Shown here: positions 9,930 through 18,412 of the stretch, in pieces
Layout: the number at the start of each line of letters is the position of its first letter
Numbering within the stretch: position 1 is the stretch's first letter
Source: a beta proteobacterium AAP99
GTDB taxonomy: Bacteria > Pseudomonadota > Gammaproteobacteria > Burkholderiales > Burkholderiaceae_C
Reading direction: 5' to 3'
Assembly (NCBI GenBank): GCA_001295775.1
Contig: LJIA01000003.1
Location: 1 to 40,681, forward strand
DNA: 40,681 nt
Notes under the pieces: model-generated
Seen by the model: only the letters and a program-made list of their open reading frames with translations
The model's database searches: none
Told to the model about the DNA's origin: nothing
Program-made: the position numbers and the translations under genes

Positions 9930-10481
9930 TTACTGCGTGGGCAGCCGCTTGTTGAAGCTGATGAAGACGTCTGCCACGTTGAAGCCAAACTTGCTGATCT
10001 GCGCATGGTTGAGCATGTTGCGCTCGTCGATCAGGTACAGCCAGTCGTCGAAATTGACCTCGTAGCGCTTGTCGCCCACGGGCAAATCAAAGGTGTAGCG
10101 AAAGTTGAAGGCGTTGCCCGAAAGCTTGCCGGTGGCTTCGCCCACCACGCCATCGGCCTTGCCGGACCAGGTGCCGTCGGCGCGGCGCTGGATCGTCCAG
10201 ATGCGCTTCTCGTTCTGGCCGTCGCTCCAGACAAAGTCTTCATCGAGCGTGAGCACCTCGCCCGCCCAGCTCGCCTTGATGACCACCACAAAGCGGCGCG
10301 TGACTTCGCCGGAGCGGTTGCGCACCATGCCGTAGCCGTCGATGGTGCCGTTGAAGTACTGGCGCATGTCCAGCGCCGGTTTCTGATTGGCGTACTTGGC
10401 GGGGTCGATGCCGGCGCAGGCGCTCAGGGCGATCAGGCCCAGCGCGATGAGCCCGGCGCGAAACAGCTTGAGGAGAGACAT
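9930..10481 (-). CDS. DUF3833 lipoprotein
   Basis: A 183-residue lipoprotein. The signal sequence ends in a lipobox, LSA-C22, so the mature protein is predicted to be lipid-anchored facing the periplasm. The body (MRQYFNGTIDGYGMVRNRSG, then repeated aromatic/charged beta strands such as YEVNFDDWLYLIDERNML) fits DUF3833, a lipocalin-like family almost always found with CFA-type synthases, DUF1365 and SDR genes. Lipid binding or carriage would suit this fold and setting but is not shown. It lies between the MFS carrier and the SDR genes, all on one strand. Confidence 0.88.
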   Translation of the reverse strand: MSLLKLFRAGLIALGLIALSACAGIDPAKYANQKPALDMRQYFNGTIDGYGMVRNRSGEVTRRFVVVIKASWAGEVLTLDEDFVWSDGQNEKRIWTIQRRADGTWSGKADGVVGEATGKLSGNAFNFRYTFDLPVGDKRYEVNFDDWLYLIDERNMLNHAQISKFGFNVADVFISFNKRLPTQ

Positions 10482-10508
10482 GATCAGGCGTGTCCTTGTG
10501 GTTATGGT

Positions 10509-11831
10509 CTAGATCTTTTTGCCGCGCCATGCGGTGGCTAGCAAGCCGAAGGCCAGCAGCTTGAGCGCACAGGGCACCAGCGCATAGCTGATGGCCAGCG
10601 CCTGCAGCGGTTCGGCCGCGGTGCTGCCCGGGCTGTAGCCCAAACTTTGCAGCAGGGGCAGGGCGATCAGCGCGGCCAGCGAGAACACCAGCTTGTTGGC
10701 GAAGTTCCACAGGCCGAAGTACACGCCCTCGCGCTCGCCGCGGTGCTGGTTGGCATCGATCACGCGCGCCAAGAGTGCAGGCGGCAGGGCAAGGTCTGCA
10801 CCGAAGGCGAGGCCCGAGAGCAGACAGATCACCGCAAAGGCCGTGAAGTCACCCGACCCCAGGCTGAAGGCCCAGACAAAGGACGCGATCGAGGCCAGCA
10901 TCCCGCCCAGCCACAGCCCCTGCAGGTCAAAGCGGCGGGCCAGCCAGACCCAGGCCGGCATGCTGGCGGCCCCTGCCAAGAAGTAGAGCGCCAGAAAGGT
11001 GCCGATGTGCTGCGACAGGCCCAGCCGGTCCGTGACAAAGAACTGGAACAGCGTGGCGGTGATCGACGGCGCAAGCGCGTTGAGTGTGAAGATCGCGAGT
11101 AGCCAGCGCATGCGGCTGGAACCCAGCGGCACCGCCCAGCCGTGGCGACCGTCGGCGGGTGCGCCGCCTGCGGCCAGCGGGCGGGGCGCAAAGCGGCCGA
11201 GCAGCAGCAGGCCGATCACCATCAGAACGACGAATACCCCCACCAGAGCCGGCAGACCGGCCTGCTGGAACAGGATGGAGGCGACGATCACGCCGACCAG
11301 CCCGAGCCCTTCGCGCGCGGCGGTCACGCGCGTGCGGCCGGCGTCGTCCGTGGCCAGCTCAGACCCCCAGCCCTGATATGCCACGGTCGCCAGTGAATAG
11401 GCCAGGTACACGAGCACGATCGAGCCCGACAGCCACAGCGCCGCGGCCACAGCGCCCATGCCGGCGGGCGGATTGAGCAGGGCGATGAAGCCGGCCGTCA
11501 TCGGCAGGCTGGCCAGCAGGATCGGCCGCCAGTACTGACCCGTGCGTTTCTGCGCATCGACCCAGGCGCCCAGCAGCGGATCGACCAGGGCATCGACCAG
11601 GCGCGTGCCGAACAGCAGCACGCCGATCAGGGCCAGCGACAGGCTGGTGGCCTGCTCATACAGCGCCGGCACGAAGAGATTGACCGGCGTGGCCAGCAGC
11701 GCCAGCGGCAACCCGAAGGCGGCGTAGGCGCCCAGCGAGCCGAAGCCCAGGCGCGTCGAAGCAGCACCGCCACCGGCGCCGGCGCTCGCCGCGCGGTGCT
11801 CAGCCGTCGCGTGGGCCGCCGGCGCAGTCAT
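10509..11831 (-). CDS. MFS carrier of the lipid operon (GPH-like)
   Basis: A 12-span inner-membrane transporter of about 440 residues, resembling the glycoside-pentoside-hexuronide (sodium:sugar symporter-like) branch of the major facilitator superfamily. The cation-site region near the first loop is visible (FGTRLVDALVDPLLGAWVDA). The ATG overlaps the stop codon of the upstream gene as TGATG, which implies translational coupling; a GTG one codon earlier is an alternative. Members found in CFA/DUF3833 operons have no known cargo. Given the lipid enzymes around it, moving a lipid or lysolipid is possible, but the sequence does not show this. Confidence 0.87.
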   Translation of the reverse strand: MTAPAAHATAEHRAASAGAGGGAASTRLGFGSLGAYAAFGLPLALLATPVNLFVPALYEQATSLSLALIGVLLFGTRLVDALVDPLLGAWVDAQKRTGQYWRPILLASLPMTAGFIALLNPPAGMGAVAAALWLSGSIVLVYLAYSLATVAYQGWGSELATDDAGRTRVTAAREGLGLVGVIVASILFQQAGLPALVGVFVVLMVIGLLLLGRFAPRPLAAGGAPADGRHGWAVPLGSSRMRWLLAIFTLNALAPSITATLFQFFVTDRLGLSQHIGTFLALYFLAGAASMPAWVWLARRFDLQGLWLGGMLASIASFVWAFSLGSGDFTAFAVICLLSGLAFGADLALPPALLARVIDANQHRGEREGVYFGLWNFANKLVFSLAALIALPLLQSLGYSPGSTAAEPLQALAISYALVPCALKLLAFGLLATAWRGKKI

Positions 11832-12355
11832 CACTTCGCTCCGATCAGCTGGGCGCGCAGGCCGGGCTGGGAGGTCTTGGGGTGCAGCCAGATGGAGATG
11901 AAGGCGCGGGCGAAGGCCGGGTCGGCAATCTCGCCCAAGGGCTTGTCATTGCGGAAGAACTTGGCGCCCTGGCCCGGCGTGTAGAGCATGGACAGGCTGT
12001 CGCCCTTGGCCACGTCCGGAAAGAGCTTGGTCATTTCGGCGAGCCAGCGCGCGCGGTCTTCGGCACTGCCGATGCCCAGCCCCGCGATCTCCTTGTCGCT
12101 GCGTTCGGCGATCAGCTTGCCGACCAGACGGCGCGCGTAGGTCAGGCGCAGAGCCATGGGCTGCTCGCCGAACTGGGCCGCGTCAAAGGCCGGCCGGGTC
12201 CAGAGCTCGGCGTCGTAGATGTGCAGGCCGAAATAGCGCAGCATGCCCGCGCCGGCCTTGCGCGCCTCGGGGATGCTGCTGCTCACCCAGGCCGCCTGCG
12301 CCCAGGCGCCGGTGGTGGCCAGCAGCATCGCGGCGGTGACCAGAAGCTTTCTCAT
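11831..12355 (-). CDS. Chalcone isomerase-like exported protein
   Basis: A 174-residue protein with a cleavable signal peptide (MRKLLVTAAMLLATTGAWAQ) followed by a chalcone-isomerase-like fold. Supporting segments are GAGMLRYFGLHIYDAELW, ALRLTYARRLVGKLIAERS and DSLSMLYTPGQGAKFF. Related plant proteins in this fold bind fatty acids as well as flavonoids, so a fatty-acid-binding or isomerase role in the periplasm fits the operon; this is inference. The ATG overlaps the stop of the CFA-type gene by four bases (ATGA), so translation is probably coupled. Confidence 0.85.
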   Translation of the reverse strand: MRKLLVTAAMLLATTGAWAQAAWVSSSIPEARKAGAGMLRYFGLHIYDAELWTRPAFDAAQFGEQPMALRLTYARRLVGKLIAERSDKEIAGLGIGSAEDRARWLAEMTKLFPDVAKGDSLSMLYTPGQGAKFFRNDKPLGEIADPAFARAFISIWLHPKTSQPGLRAQLIGAK

Positions 12356-13644
12356 GCCACGGCCTTGCGCAGGGTGAACTGGTACACGTCGGTGGAGCCG
12401 GTCAGGAAACCCGCCTCGCAGTAGCCCAGATAGAACTGCCACATGCGGATGAAGCGCTCGTCGAAGCCCTGCGCCAGCACCTGTTCGCGGCGGCTGTTGA
12501 AGAGCTGATGCCACAGACGCAGGGTGATGGCGTAGTCGCGCCCGAAGGCGAAGCGGTCTTCGACCACGAAGCCGTGCTTGTGGGCGAGTTCCACGAAGCG
12601 CGAAGGCGAGGGCAGCATGCCGCCGGGGAAGATGTACTGCTGGATGAAGTCCGTGCCGTCGCGATAGCGTTCGAACAGCTCATCGGCAATCGTGATGACC
12701 TGAATGCAGGCATGGCCGCCGGCCTTCAGGTTCCGGTCGAGGCAGTCGAAGTAGCTGGTCCAGTATTCCTCGCCCACGGCCTCGAACATCTCGATCGAGG
12801 CGATGCCGTCGTACTGCGGCTCAGCACCGTGACCTTCATCGCGATAGTCCTGCAGCTTGAACTCTGTCGCGCCGCTCAGGCCCTGCGTGGACAGACGGGC
12901 ACGGGCGTAGGCGAGCTGCTCGGAAGACAGCGTCAGGCCGGTGACGTGCGCGCCGGCGCGCGCGGCAAGCTCGGCAAAACCGCCCCAGCCGCAACCGATC
13001 TCCAGCACCTTGGCGCCTTCGCGCAGCTGCAGGCGGTCGAACACCCGCTTGAGCTTGGCGTGCTGTGCCTGCTCCAAGCTCTGATCGGCGCTGCCGTCAA
13101 ACAGCGCGCTGGAGTAGGTCATCGAGGGGTCGAGCCACTCGGCATAGAAGGTATTGCCCAGGTCGTAGTGCGCCTCGATGTTCTTGCGGGCCTTGCTCTT
13201 GGTGTTGCGATTCAGCAGGTGCTTGATGCGGTACATCAGGCGGCCGAAGAAGGAACCGTACAGCCCGCGCTCGATGGTGACGCGGTTGGCATTGAGCAGG
13301 GTCAGCAGACCGGCGAGGTCGTCGGTGGCGAACTGGCCGTCCATGTAGGCCTCGCCGAAGCCCACGTCGCCCGAGGCCATGGCACGTTCGAACACGGCCC
13401 AGTCTGTGATGTGCGCGTGAGCGGCAGGCTCGCCGCGGCCGAAGCTGCGCGTGCTGCCATCGGGCAGGCGCAGCGTGAGGTGGCCGATCTCCAGGCGCTC
13501 GAGCATCGAGAGAATGAAGCGCGCCTTGGCGGGCATCCTGCCGCCGCGAAGCGGCGTGGCGTGATGCGCGGGCGAGGCGGCGTGGGGTGCGCGCTCGGAA
13601 CTGCTGGAGGCGGGCAATGCGTTCTGGAGGGCGTCAGTGCTCAT
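12352..13644 (-). CDS. Cyclopropane-fatty-acid-synthase-type methyltransferase
   Basis: An S-adenosylmethionine-dependent methyltransferase of 430 residues acting on double bonds of membrane phospholipid acyl chains. The SAM loop is VLEIGCGWGGF at residues 213-223. The CFA-family landmarks NIEAHYDLGNTFYAEW, SMTYSSALF, IEMFEAVGEEYW and FIFPGG-type QQYIFPGGMLPS are in the right order. The first 35 residues are a low-complexity Ser/Ala extension. Members can make cyclopropane rings or leave a methyl branch; relatives in Rhodobacter start furan fatty acid synthesis. Which product is made here cannot be read from the sequence. Both ends overlap neighbouring genes by four bases. Confidence 0.95.
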   Translation of the reverse strand: MSTDALQNALPASSSSERAPHAASPAHHATPLRGGRMPAKARFILSMLERLEIGHLTLRLPDGSTRSFGRGEPAAHAHITDWAVFERAMASGDVGFGEAYMDGQFATDDLAGLLTLLNANRVTIERGLYGSFFGRLMYRIKHLLNRNTKSKARKNIEAHYDLGNTFYAEWLDPSMTYSSALFDGSADQSLEQAQHAKLKRVFDRLQLREGAKVLEIGCGWGGFAELAARAGAHVTGLTLSSEQLAYARARLSTQGLSGATEFKLQDYRDEGHGAEPQYDGIASIEMFEAVGEEYWTSYFDCLDRNLKAGGHACIQVITIADELFERYRDGTDFIQQYIFPGGMLPSPSRFVELAHKHGFVVEDRFAFGRDYAITLRLWHQLFNSRREQVLAQGFDERFIRMWQFYLGYCEAGFLTGSTDVYQFTLRKAVA

Positions 13645-14429
13645 CGCGATACAAGGTCCGAAGGAGGAGTGGGTTTGGTGTAGAAGGGCACGCGCTTGAG
13701 CCAGAGCTTCAGCGCGTGCCAATGGATGCGGGCGATCACAGCCGCAGTGAACCAGCCGCTGCGTGCCAGCGCAGCGCTCAGGGTGCCCGTGCTCAGCGCA
13801 CGGTGCTCGCCGGAGATCGAGGTTTCGAGCACGCAGCCCTCGGCATCGTGATAGTCCACGCGCGCCAGTGAGCGGTCCTGCCGCGCCAGGAAGCGGAAGC
13901 GGTAGCTGCCCTGCACCGGGTTGAAGGGCGAGACATGAAACACCTTGGCCGCATGCAGCAGCTGGCCCGGGCGAATCGCGCTGCCGTCGGCGTTCGCCAG
14001 CAGGTAGCAGTGCCGTTCGCCGAAGGTGTTGTTCACCTCGGCCAGCACGGCGCGCAGGCTGCCGTCGGCACGTTCGCAGTACCAGAAGCTCACGGGCTTG
14101 AATCCGTATCCGAAGATCCGCGGGAAGGTGTGCAGCCAGATCTCGCCGTCGGCATCGGTGATGCCGCTCTCGGCCAGCAGGCCTTCGAGCCAAGCAAGGC
14201 TCGCGCCATCGCCCAGGCCGTGGTCGCGGTCATGAAAACTCACCAGCGCGGCGCGGTTGTGGGCAAACAGCCGGCCCATGAGGCCCAGAGGCACAAAGCC
14301 GGTGCTGCGTGCGGCGCGCATTGGCAGACGCAGGAACAGGCCGCGGTACATGAAGGCATGCCGCGCCGGCTTCAGGCGCGCATGGCGCACCCAGCCGAGG
14401 CCGAGCATGGGAAGGTTCTTCATGGACAT
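13641..14429 (-). CDS. DUF1365 protein
   Basis: A 262-residue DUF1365 protein. The family's conserved blocks are all present: IFGYGFKPVSFWYC (residues 106-118), EVNNTFGERHCYLL (131-144) and KVFHVSPFNPV. DUF1365 genes are nearly always next to a flavin amine-oxidase-like gene and a CFA-type methyltransferase gene, and the order here is the standard one, so it should help the same lipid modification. Its biochemical function is not established. The basic C-terminus (LKLWLKRVPFYTK) could bind membrane. The stop overlaps the start of the CFA-type gene (ATGA), and 39 bases separate it from the amine-oxidase-like gene. Confidence 0.93.
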   Translation of the reverse strand: MSMKNLPMLGLGWVRHARLKPARHAFMYRGLFLRLPMRAARSTGFVPLGLMGRLFAHNRAALVSFHDRDHGLGDGASLAWLEGLLAESGITDADGEIWLHTFPRIFGYGFKPVSFWYCERADGSLRAVLAEVNNTFGERHCYLLANADGSAIRPGQLLHAAKVFHVSPFNPVQGSYRFRFLARQDRSLARVDYHDAEGCVLETSISGEHRALSTGTLSAALARSGWFTAAVIARIHWHALKLWLKRVPFYTKPTPPSDLVSR

Positions 14430-14468
14430 GGGCCTGGTGCTGTTTCGTTCGATCTGTTTCGATCGTGC

Positions 14469-15752
14469 TTATTCGGCCGCACGGGCTGTGGCCACGCCGA
14501 GCGCATCCAGCACGCCGCGCGCCGCAGCCAAGCCGGCCTTCAAGCCGTCTTCATGGAAGCCGTAGCCCGCCCAGGCGCCGCCAAACCACACACCGCCGTT
14601 GCCTTGAATCGCGGCCAGATCCTGTTGCGCAGACACTGCGGCGGCATCAAAGATCGGGTGGTCGTACTCGTACTCGGCAATCACATTCTTCGGCTCGCTG
14701 ATCGGGTTCAGGGACACCACCACCGGCGTCTTGAAGGGCAGAGGCTGCAGCATGTTGATCAGGTAGTGGCAGCAGACCTGCGGCTCGCCGCCTGCGTCAC
14801 TGGTCTCGTAGTTCCAGCTTGACCACGCCAGTTGGCGCTTGGGCAGCACGCTGGCATCCGTGTGCAGTACGGCGCGGTTGGGCTGATAGCGCAGGCGCGA
14901 GAACACGCTCTGCTCGGACAGTTGCGGCTGGGCCAGCAGCTTGAGTGTGGTGTCGCTGTGCGTGGCAAGCACCACGGCGTCGAAGCTCTCGCGGCCGCGG
15001 GCGCTTTCCACCACCGGCAGCTGGCGCGCCGCCCGGTGGATGGCGTGGACCGGCGTGGACAGGCGTACCTCATGAATGCCGGCCAGAACGCGCTTGACGT
15101 ACTCACGCGAGCCACCCTGCACCGTGTACCACTGCGGCCGGCCCTCGAAACCGGTGAGCAGGCCGTGGTTGTGGCAGAACTGCAGGAAGGTCTTGGCCGG
15201 GTAGGCCATCATGGTCTCGGTCGGGCAGGACCAGATGCAGGCCGCCATGGGCACGAGGTACCAGTCGATCATCTCGCGGCCGTAGCCGCCCAGGCGCAGG
15301 TACTCGCCCAGGCTGAGCGCGCCCACGCGATGGTGCAGGATGTCGTCGGTGGCCTGCTTGTTGAAGCGCAGCAGGTCACGCAGCATGCGCAGGAAGCTGG
15401 GGCGCAGCAGGTTGCGGCGCTGGGCAAACACGCTGTTCAGCGAATGCCCCGCCCACTCCAGCCCCTTGGCCGGCCCGCCAGCCAGGCGCACGGAGAAGCT
15501 CATGTCGCTCTTGGCGGTGGGCACCTGCAGCTCCTTGAACAGGGCCAGCAGATTCGGGTAGGTGCGGTGGTTGAACACCAGAAAGCCGGTGTCCACACCG
15601 TGGGTGATGCCGTCGAGCGTGACGTCCACAGTGTGCGCGTGGCCGCCCGCGTAGTCCTCGCGCTCGAAAAGCGTGACGTGGTGCTGCTTGGCCAGCAGAT
15701 GGGCTGCGCCCAGACCGGTAATGCCACTGCCAACAACCGCGATTCGCTTCAT
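14469..15752 (-). CDS. FAD-dependent amine-oxidase-like protein (lipid operon leader)
   Basis: A 427-residue flavoprotein of the amine oxidase/phytoene-desaturase-like fold. The FAD-binding Rossmann loop is GSGITG (residues 8-13), followed by the acidic E30 and GGHAHT. A second FAD-contact motif, GGVWFGGAWAGYGFHEDG, is near the C-terminus. In this gene neighbourhood such proteins oxidise or desaturate a methylated acyl chain (the UfaD-type step of furan fatty acid synthesis is a known example of that kind of activity), but I cannot confirm that this one is UfaD. It is the first gene of the leftward run. A 581-base gene-free gap lies ahead of it. Confidence 0.9.
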   Translation of the reverse strand: MKRIAVVGSGITGLGAAHLLAKQHHVTLFEREDYAGGHAHTVDVTLDGITHGVDTGFLVFNHRTYPNLLALFKELQVPTAKSDMSFSVRLAGGPAKGLEWAGHSLNSVFAQRRNLLRPSFLRMLRDLLRFNKQATDDILHHRVGALSLGEYLRLGGYGREMIDWYLVPMAACIWSCPTETMMAYPAKTFLQFCHNHGLLTGFEGRPQWYTVQGGSREYVKRVLAGIHEVRLSTPVHAIHRAARQLPVVESARGRESFDAVVLATHSDTTLKLLAQPQLSEQSVFSRLRYQPNRAVLHTDASVLPKRQLAWSSWNYETSDAGGEPQVCCHYLINMLQPLPFKTPVVVSLNPISEPKNVIAEYEYDHPIFDAAAVSAQQDLAAIQGNGGVWFGGAWAGYGFHEDGLKAGLAAARGVLDALGVATARAAE

Positions 15753-15971
15753 GGGAGCCTGCCAGAGGTGCGAGGGGATTCTGTGTCCGTGTACGGCCCG
15801 CCAAGGTCGGCGGATGCATCATGGATTCGAATATTACCAGATAGTTCAATAAAGGAACCGCACGGTATCTTTTGGCGCAAGAGCGTGCTGGCTGGCCTGC
15901 GGATCAGCAGGCTGGCGAGTTCGATGTTGTGCGGACTTGGCACCTGATCCGGTCGGATCGGGTAGAGAAGA

Positions 15972-16052
15972 GCTGCGAAGCGCCCCGAGACATTCAGGAG
16001 GGAGGGAGGGAGAAGGATCCCAGGTCGGCCTCGAGGGCCAGCGCTTCGCAGC
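15972..16052. repeat. 12-base inverted repeat enclosing a G-rich tract
   Basis: GCTGCGAAGCGC at 15972-15983 is the exact reverse complement of GCGCTTCGCAGC at 16041-16052. The 57-base interior contains GGAGGGAGGGAGGGAGAAGG, which could form a small quadruplex on the plus strand. The element could be a structured leader of the lipid operon, or a small mobile remnant; no target-site duplication was seen. Confidence 0.55.
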
Positions 16053-16111
16053 GTAAAACGGGACAGGGCGGCATGTGCCGACGGGATTGCGCGCTTGGGC
16101 AGACCCCTGTG

Positions 16112-16162
16112 TTGTCCTAGACATTGTGAATGGCGACCGGCCGGCGCGAAACCTAGGTCAAA
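16112..16162. promoter_or_regulatory. Pair of CCTAG-centred operator-like motifs
   Basis: TTGTCCTAGACA (16112-16123, plus strand) and TTTGACCTAGGTTT (16149-16162, read on the minus strand) share the core TTG(T/A)CCTAG with two motifs in front of the B12-type regulator gene. The pair lies about 360 bases before the lipid operon, in the leader direction. Binding by the regulator is inference. Confidence 0.45.
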
Positions 16163-16333
16163 CACCACCTTGGTCGGCGTGTCGCAGGCGGAATCGCCTT
16201 GCCGTGCCGCAGGCGCCCCGGGGGCGCCGCCCACTTGCTCGCCTTTGTGCTGCCCGTGGATCGGGCAGCGGCGCGCTGGCGCGCCTGGGGGCTGGGTGCG
16301 GCGCATCTCCGGCGGCTCGCAGGGTGGCCGCGA

Positions 16334-17029
16334 TCAGCGGGCCGGTGCCGGTTGGGCGAGCAACGCGTCGATGCGCGCCAGCAGATCCTTGTCCTCCGGC
16401 GTGGTCATGGAGCCGAATGCCTCCACGCGCTGGCCGTCGCGGCTGATCAGATACTTGTGGAAGTTCCAGCGCGGCGTGGAGCCGCTGACCTTGGCGAGAT
16501 GCGCGAACACCGGGTTGGTGTCCTTGCCGCGCACGGCACTCTTGGCAAACATGGGGAACTTGACGCCGAAGGTGCCTTCGCAGAAGTCCGCGATCTCCTT
16601 GTTGCTCTTTGGCTCCTGATTGCCGAAGTCGTTGGACGGAAAGCCAAGCACCGTGAAGCCGCGCGCCTGCAGGCGGCTATGCAGCGCTTCGAGGCCCTTG
16701 TACTGCTCGGTAAACCCGCAAAAACTCGCAGTGTTCACAACCAGCAGCACGCGACCGCTGTATTGGCACAGGTTCTGCGGCGCGTCGTCCTGCAGTCGCG
16801 GCAGCGTCTGGTTCATCCAGCCGGGGCAGCTGGCTGGGGCGGGCGTCGGCGCCACCGCCGGTCGGGCGGCCGGGGTCTGGGCGGTCGTCGGCAGGCTGAA
16901 CAGCGCCAGGCTGAGCGCCAATGCGGCGCCGGTCAGGCCGAACCATGTGTTGTGCAGCCAAGGCACCGAGCGGGCTTGCTGCGCGCAGGTCGAGGGGGAG
17001 GAGAGGAAGTTCTGTTTATGGCTGTGCAT
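16334..17029 (-). CDS. Exported glutathione peroxidase family protein
   Basis: A thiol-based peroxidase of 231 residues that reduces hydrogen peroxide and lipid peroxides. Counting from a GTG six codons upstream, the catalytic tetrad is C110 (NTASFCGFT), Q144 (GNQEP), W194 and N195 (PRWNFHKY). Unlike most bacterial members it carries about 70 extra N-terminal residues: a hydrophobic segment (LTGAALALSLALFSL), then a Pro/Ala linker, so the enzyme should work outside the cytoplasm, either secreted or tethered. The ATG follows AGGA seven bases upstream. Its place between the lipid operon and the light regulator suits defence against lipid peroxides. Confidence 0.92.
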   Translation of the reverse strand: MHSHKQNFLSSPSTCAQQARSVPWLHNTWFGLTGAALALSLALFSLPTTAQTPAARPAVAPTPAPASCPGWMNQTLPRLQDDAPQNLCQYSGRVLLVVNTASFCGFTEQYKGLEALHSRLQARGFTVLGFPSNDFGNQEPKSNKEIADFCEGTFGVKFPMFAKSAVRGKDTNPVFAHLAKVSGSTPRWNFHKYLISRDGQRVEAFGSMTTPEDKDLLARIDALLAQPAPAR

Positions 17030-17418
17030 GGCGCGTCCTGAGTTCACTCAAGGCACGGCGAACGGAGTTCGCCGAATGACGTGCGTCTTGCCCAGCCCGA
17101 GGGGCGGCGAGGAAGCAAGCGCCCCGGACGCAAGCCAGCCGCCCGTGAACCCGTGCCACCCAAGGGCCGGTGAACGATGCACCGAGGCCCAGCCTGAATA
17201 TCCCTGGGCAGCTGCGGACAAACCAGTGTCAACTCGATTTGTCCTAGGCAAGACCCACTCCCAGCACCTATACTATGGATTCAGGCGGGACTCGTCAAGC
17301 GTTTGTCCAAGACACTAATTAAGCAACAGTGTTTTCGTCAGTGCGCGAACGAACCGCAACCGGAGCCCGGCAGTAACCCCGCAGAACGCGCGGGATCGCG
17401 GCCATCACAGAGCTGTAC
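17030..17418. promoter_or_regulatory. Divergent control region of peroxidase and CarH-type regulator
   Basis: This 389-base gap contains GGCGAAC-gga-GTTCGCC (17057-17073) and GCCCAG/CTGGGC (about 17188-17210) hairpins. It has two TTTGTCC-WAG motifs, at 17238-17251 (TTTGTCCTAGGCAA) and 17302-17314 (TTTGTCCAAGACA), with a GGACAAA half-site at 17216. For the minus strand, TTGACG and TAGTAT are separated by exactly 17 bases (near 17270-17298), a good sigma-70 promoter pointing to the peroxidase. The same TATACTAT serves as a possible -10 for the regulator, so the two promoters may overlap between the two motifs. Confidence 0.5.
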
Positions 17419-18363
17419 ATGAACGACCGCAGTCAAGTTCAAGGTGTGACACTGAGCATCGCCGCAGTCGAGCGCGATACCGGGTTGTCCAAGGACACCC
17501 TGCGCGTTTGGGAGCGGCGTTACGGCTTTCCGCAGCCGGCGCGCGACGCCTTCGGCGAGCGCACCTACCCCATGGACCAGGTGGACAAGCTGCGAGTCAT
17601 TCGCCGCTTGATGGACGCCGGGCACCGTCCGGGCAAGATCATTCCGCTGTCCATCGAGCAGCTGCAGGCCATGAGCGAGGCCACGGTGCCGGAGCCGCGG
17701 CGCTTTGCCGGCAGCCAGGCCCTGACCGAGCCGCTGGAACACTACATCGAGCTGGTCAAGGCGCATCAGATCGAGGAACTGCGCCGCAGCCTGTCGCAGG
17801 CGCTGCTGCGCGTGGGTCTGGCGCGCTTTGTCACCGACATCATCTCTCCGCTGACCCAGATGGTGGGCGACGCCTGGGCGCGCGGCTACCTCGAGATCTT
17901 CGAGGAGCATCTGTATACAGAGAGCGTGCAGGTCATCCTGCGCAACGCCATCAACACCATCCCGCAGCCGGGCAAGCGCCCGCGCATCCTGCTGACGACC
18001 TTCCCGCAGGAACCGCACGGCCTGGGCCTGCTGATGGCCGAGGCGCTGCTGGCGCTGGAAGGTGGCCGCTGCATTTCCCTGGGCACCCAGACGCCGATCT
18101 GGGACATCGTGCTCGCCGCGACCAGCCAGAACTGCGACATCGTCGCACTCAGCTTCTCGGCCTGCCTGAACCCCAACTCGGTCATCGAAGGCCTGGACGA
18201 CCTGCGCGCCAAGCTGCCCGGCCAGATGGAAATCTGGGCCGGCGGCTCCTGCCCGATCCTGATGCGCAAGCCCCCGAAGAGCGTGCGCGTGTTCAACGAC
18301 CTGCAGCAGATCCACGGCGCGCTGATCGAATGGCGCGCCAGCCACGCCGCCACCGGCGAGTAG
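17419..18363 (+). CDS. CarH/LitR-type MerR regulator with B12-binding domain
   Basis: A 314-residue DNA-binding regulator predicted to sense light through adenosylcobalamin. Residues 11-75 are a MerR winged helix (TLSIAAVERDTGLSKDTLRV). A four-helix bundle follows with W153-x9-E163-H164, the signature that covers the upper face of B12. The C-terminal Rossmann domain has the B12 base-off motif E198-P-H200-G-L-G203, then SFSACLNPNS and AGGSC. In CarH of Thermus the residue after the Trp is His and becomes the new ligand after light; here it is A154, so the photoproduct may differ. In the dark such proteins repress; light releases them. Targets are inferred from the repeated motif. Confidence 0.92.
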   Translation: MNDRSQVQGVTLSIAAVERDTGLSKDTLRVWERRYGFPQPARDAFGERTYPMDQVDKLRVIRRLMDAGHRPGKIIPLSIEQLQAMSEATVPEPRRFAGSQALTEPLEHYIELVKAHQIEELRRSLSQALLRVGLARFVTDIISPLTQMVGDAWARGYLEIFEEHLYTESVQVILRNAINTIPQPGKRPRILLTTFPQEPHGLGLLMAEALLALEGGRCISLGTQTPIWDIVLAATSQNCDIVALSFSACLNPNSVIEGLDDLRAKLPGQMEIWAGGSCPILMRKPPKSVRVFNDLQQIHGALIEWRASHAATGE

Positions 18364-18412
18364 GCCGCCCGGCGCCGCTGCACCGCAAGGCGCAGCGCTG
18401 AAAAACACCGCT

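Larger units (their letters stand above)
15753..16333. other. Gene-free gap upstream of lipid operon
   Basis: No convincing reading frame is present. It holds a TAATAT-like -10 for the minus strand near 15830 (with a poor -35), a long-loop 12-base inverted repeat around a G-rich tract, two copies of the CCTAGG-centred motif, and GC-rich hairpins (GGCGCCCC/GGGGCGCC near 16213-16229, TGCCCG/CGGGCA near 16249-16265) on the side of the peroxidase 3' end. Confidence 0.6.
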
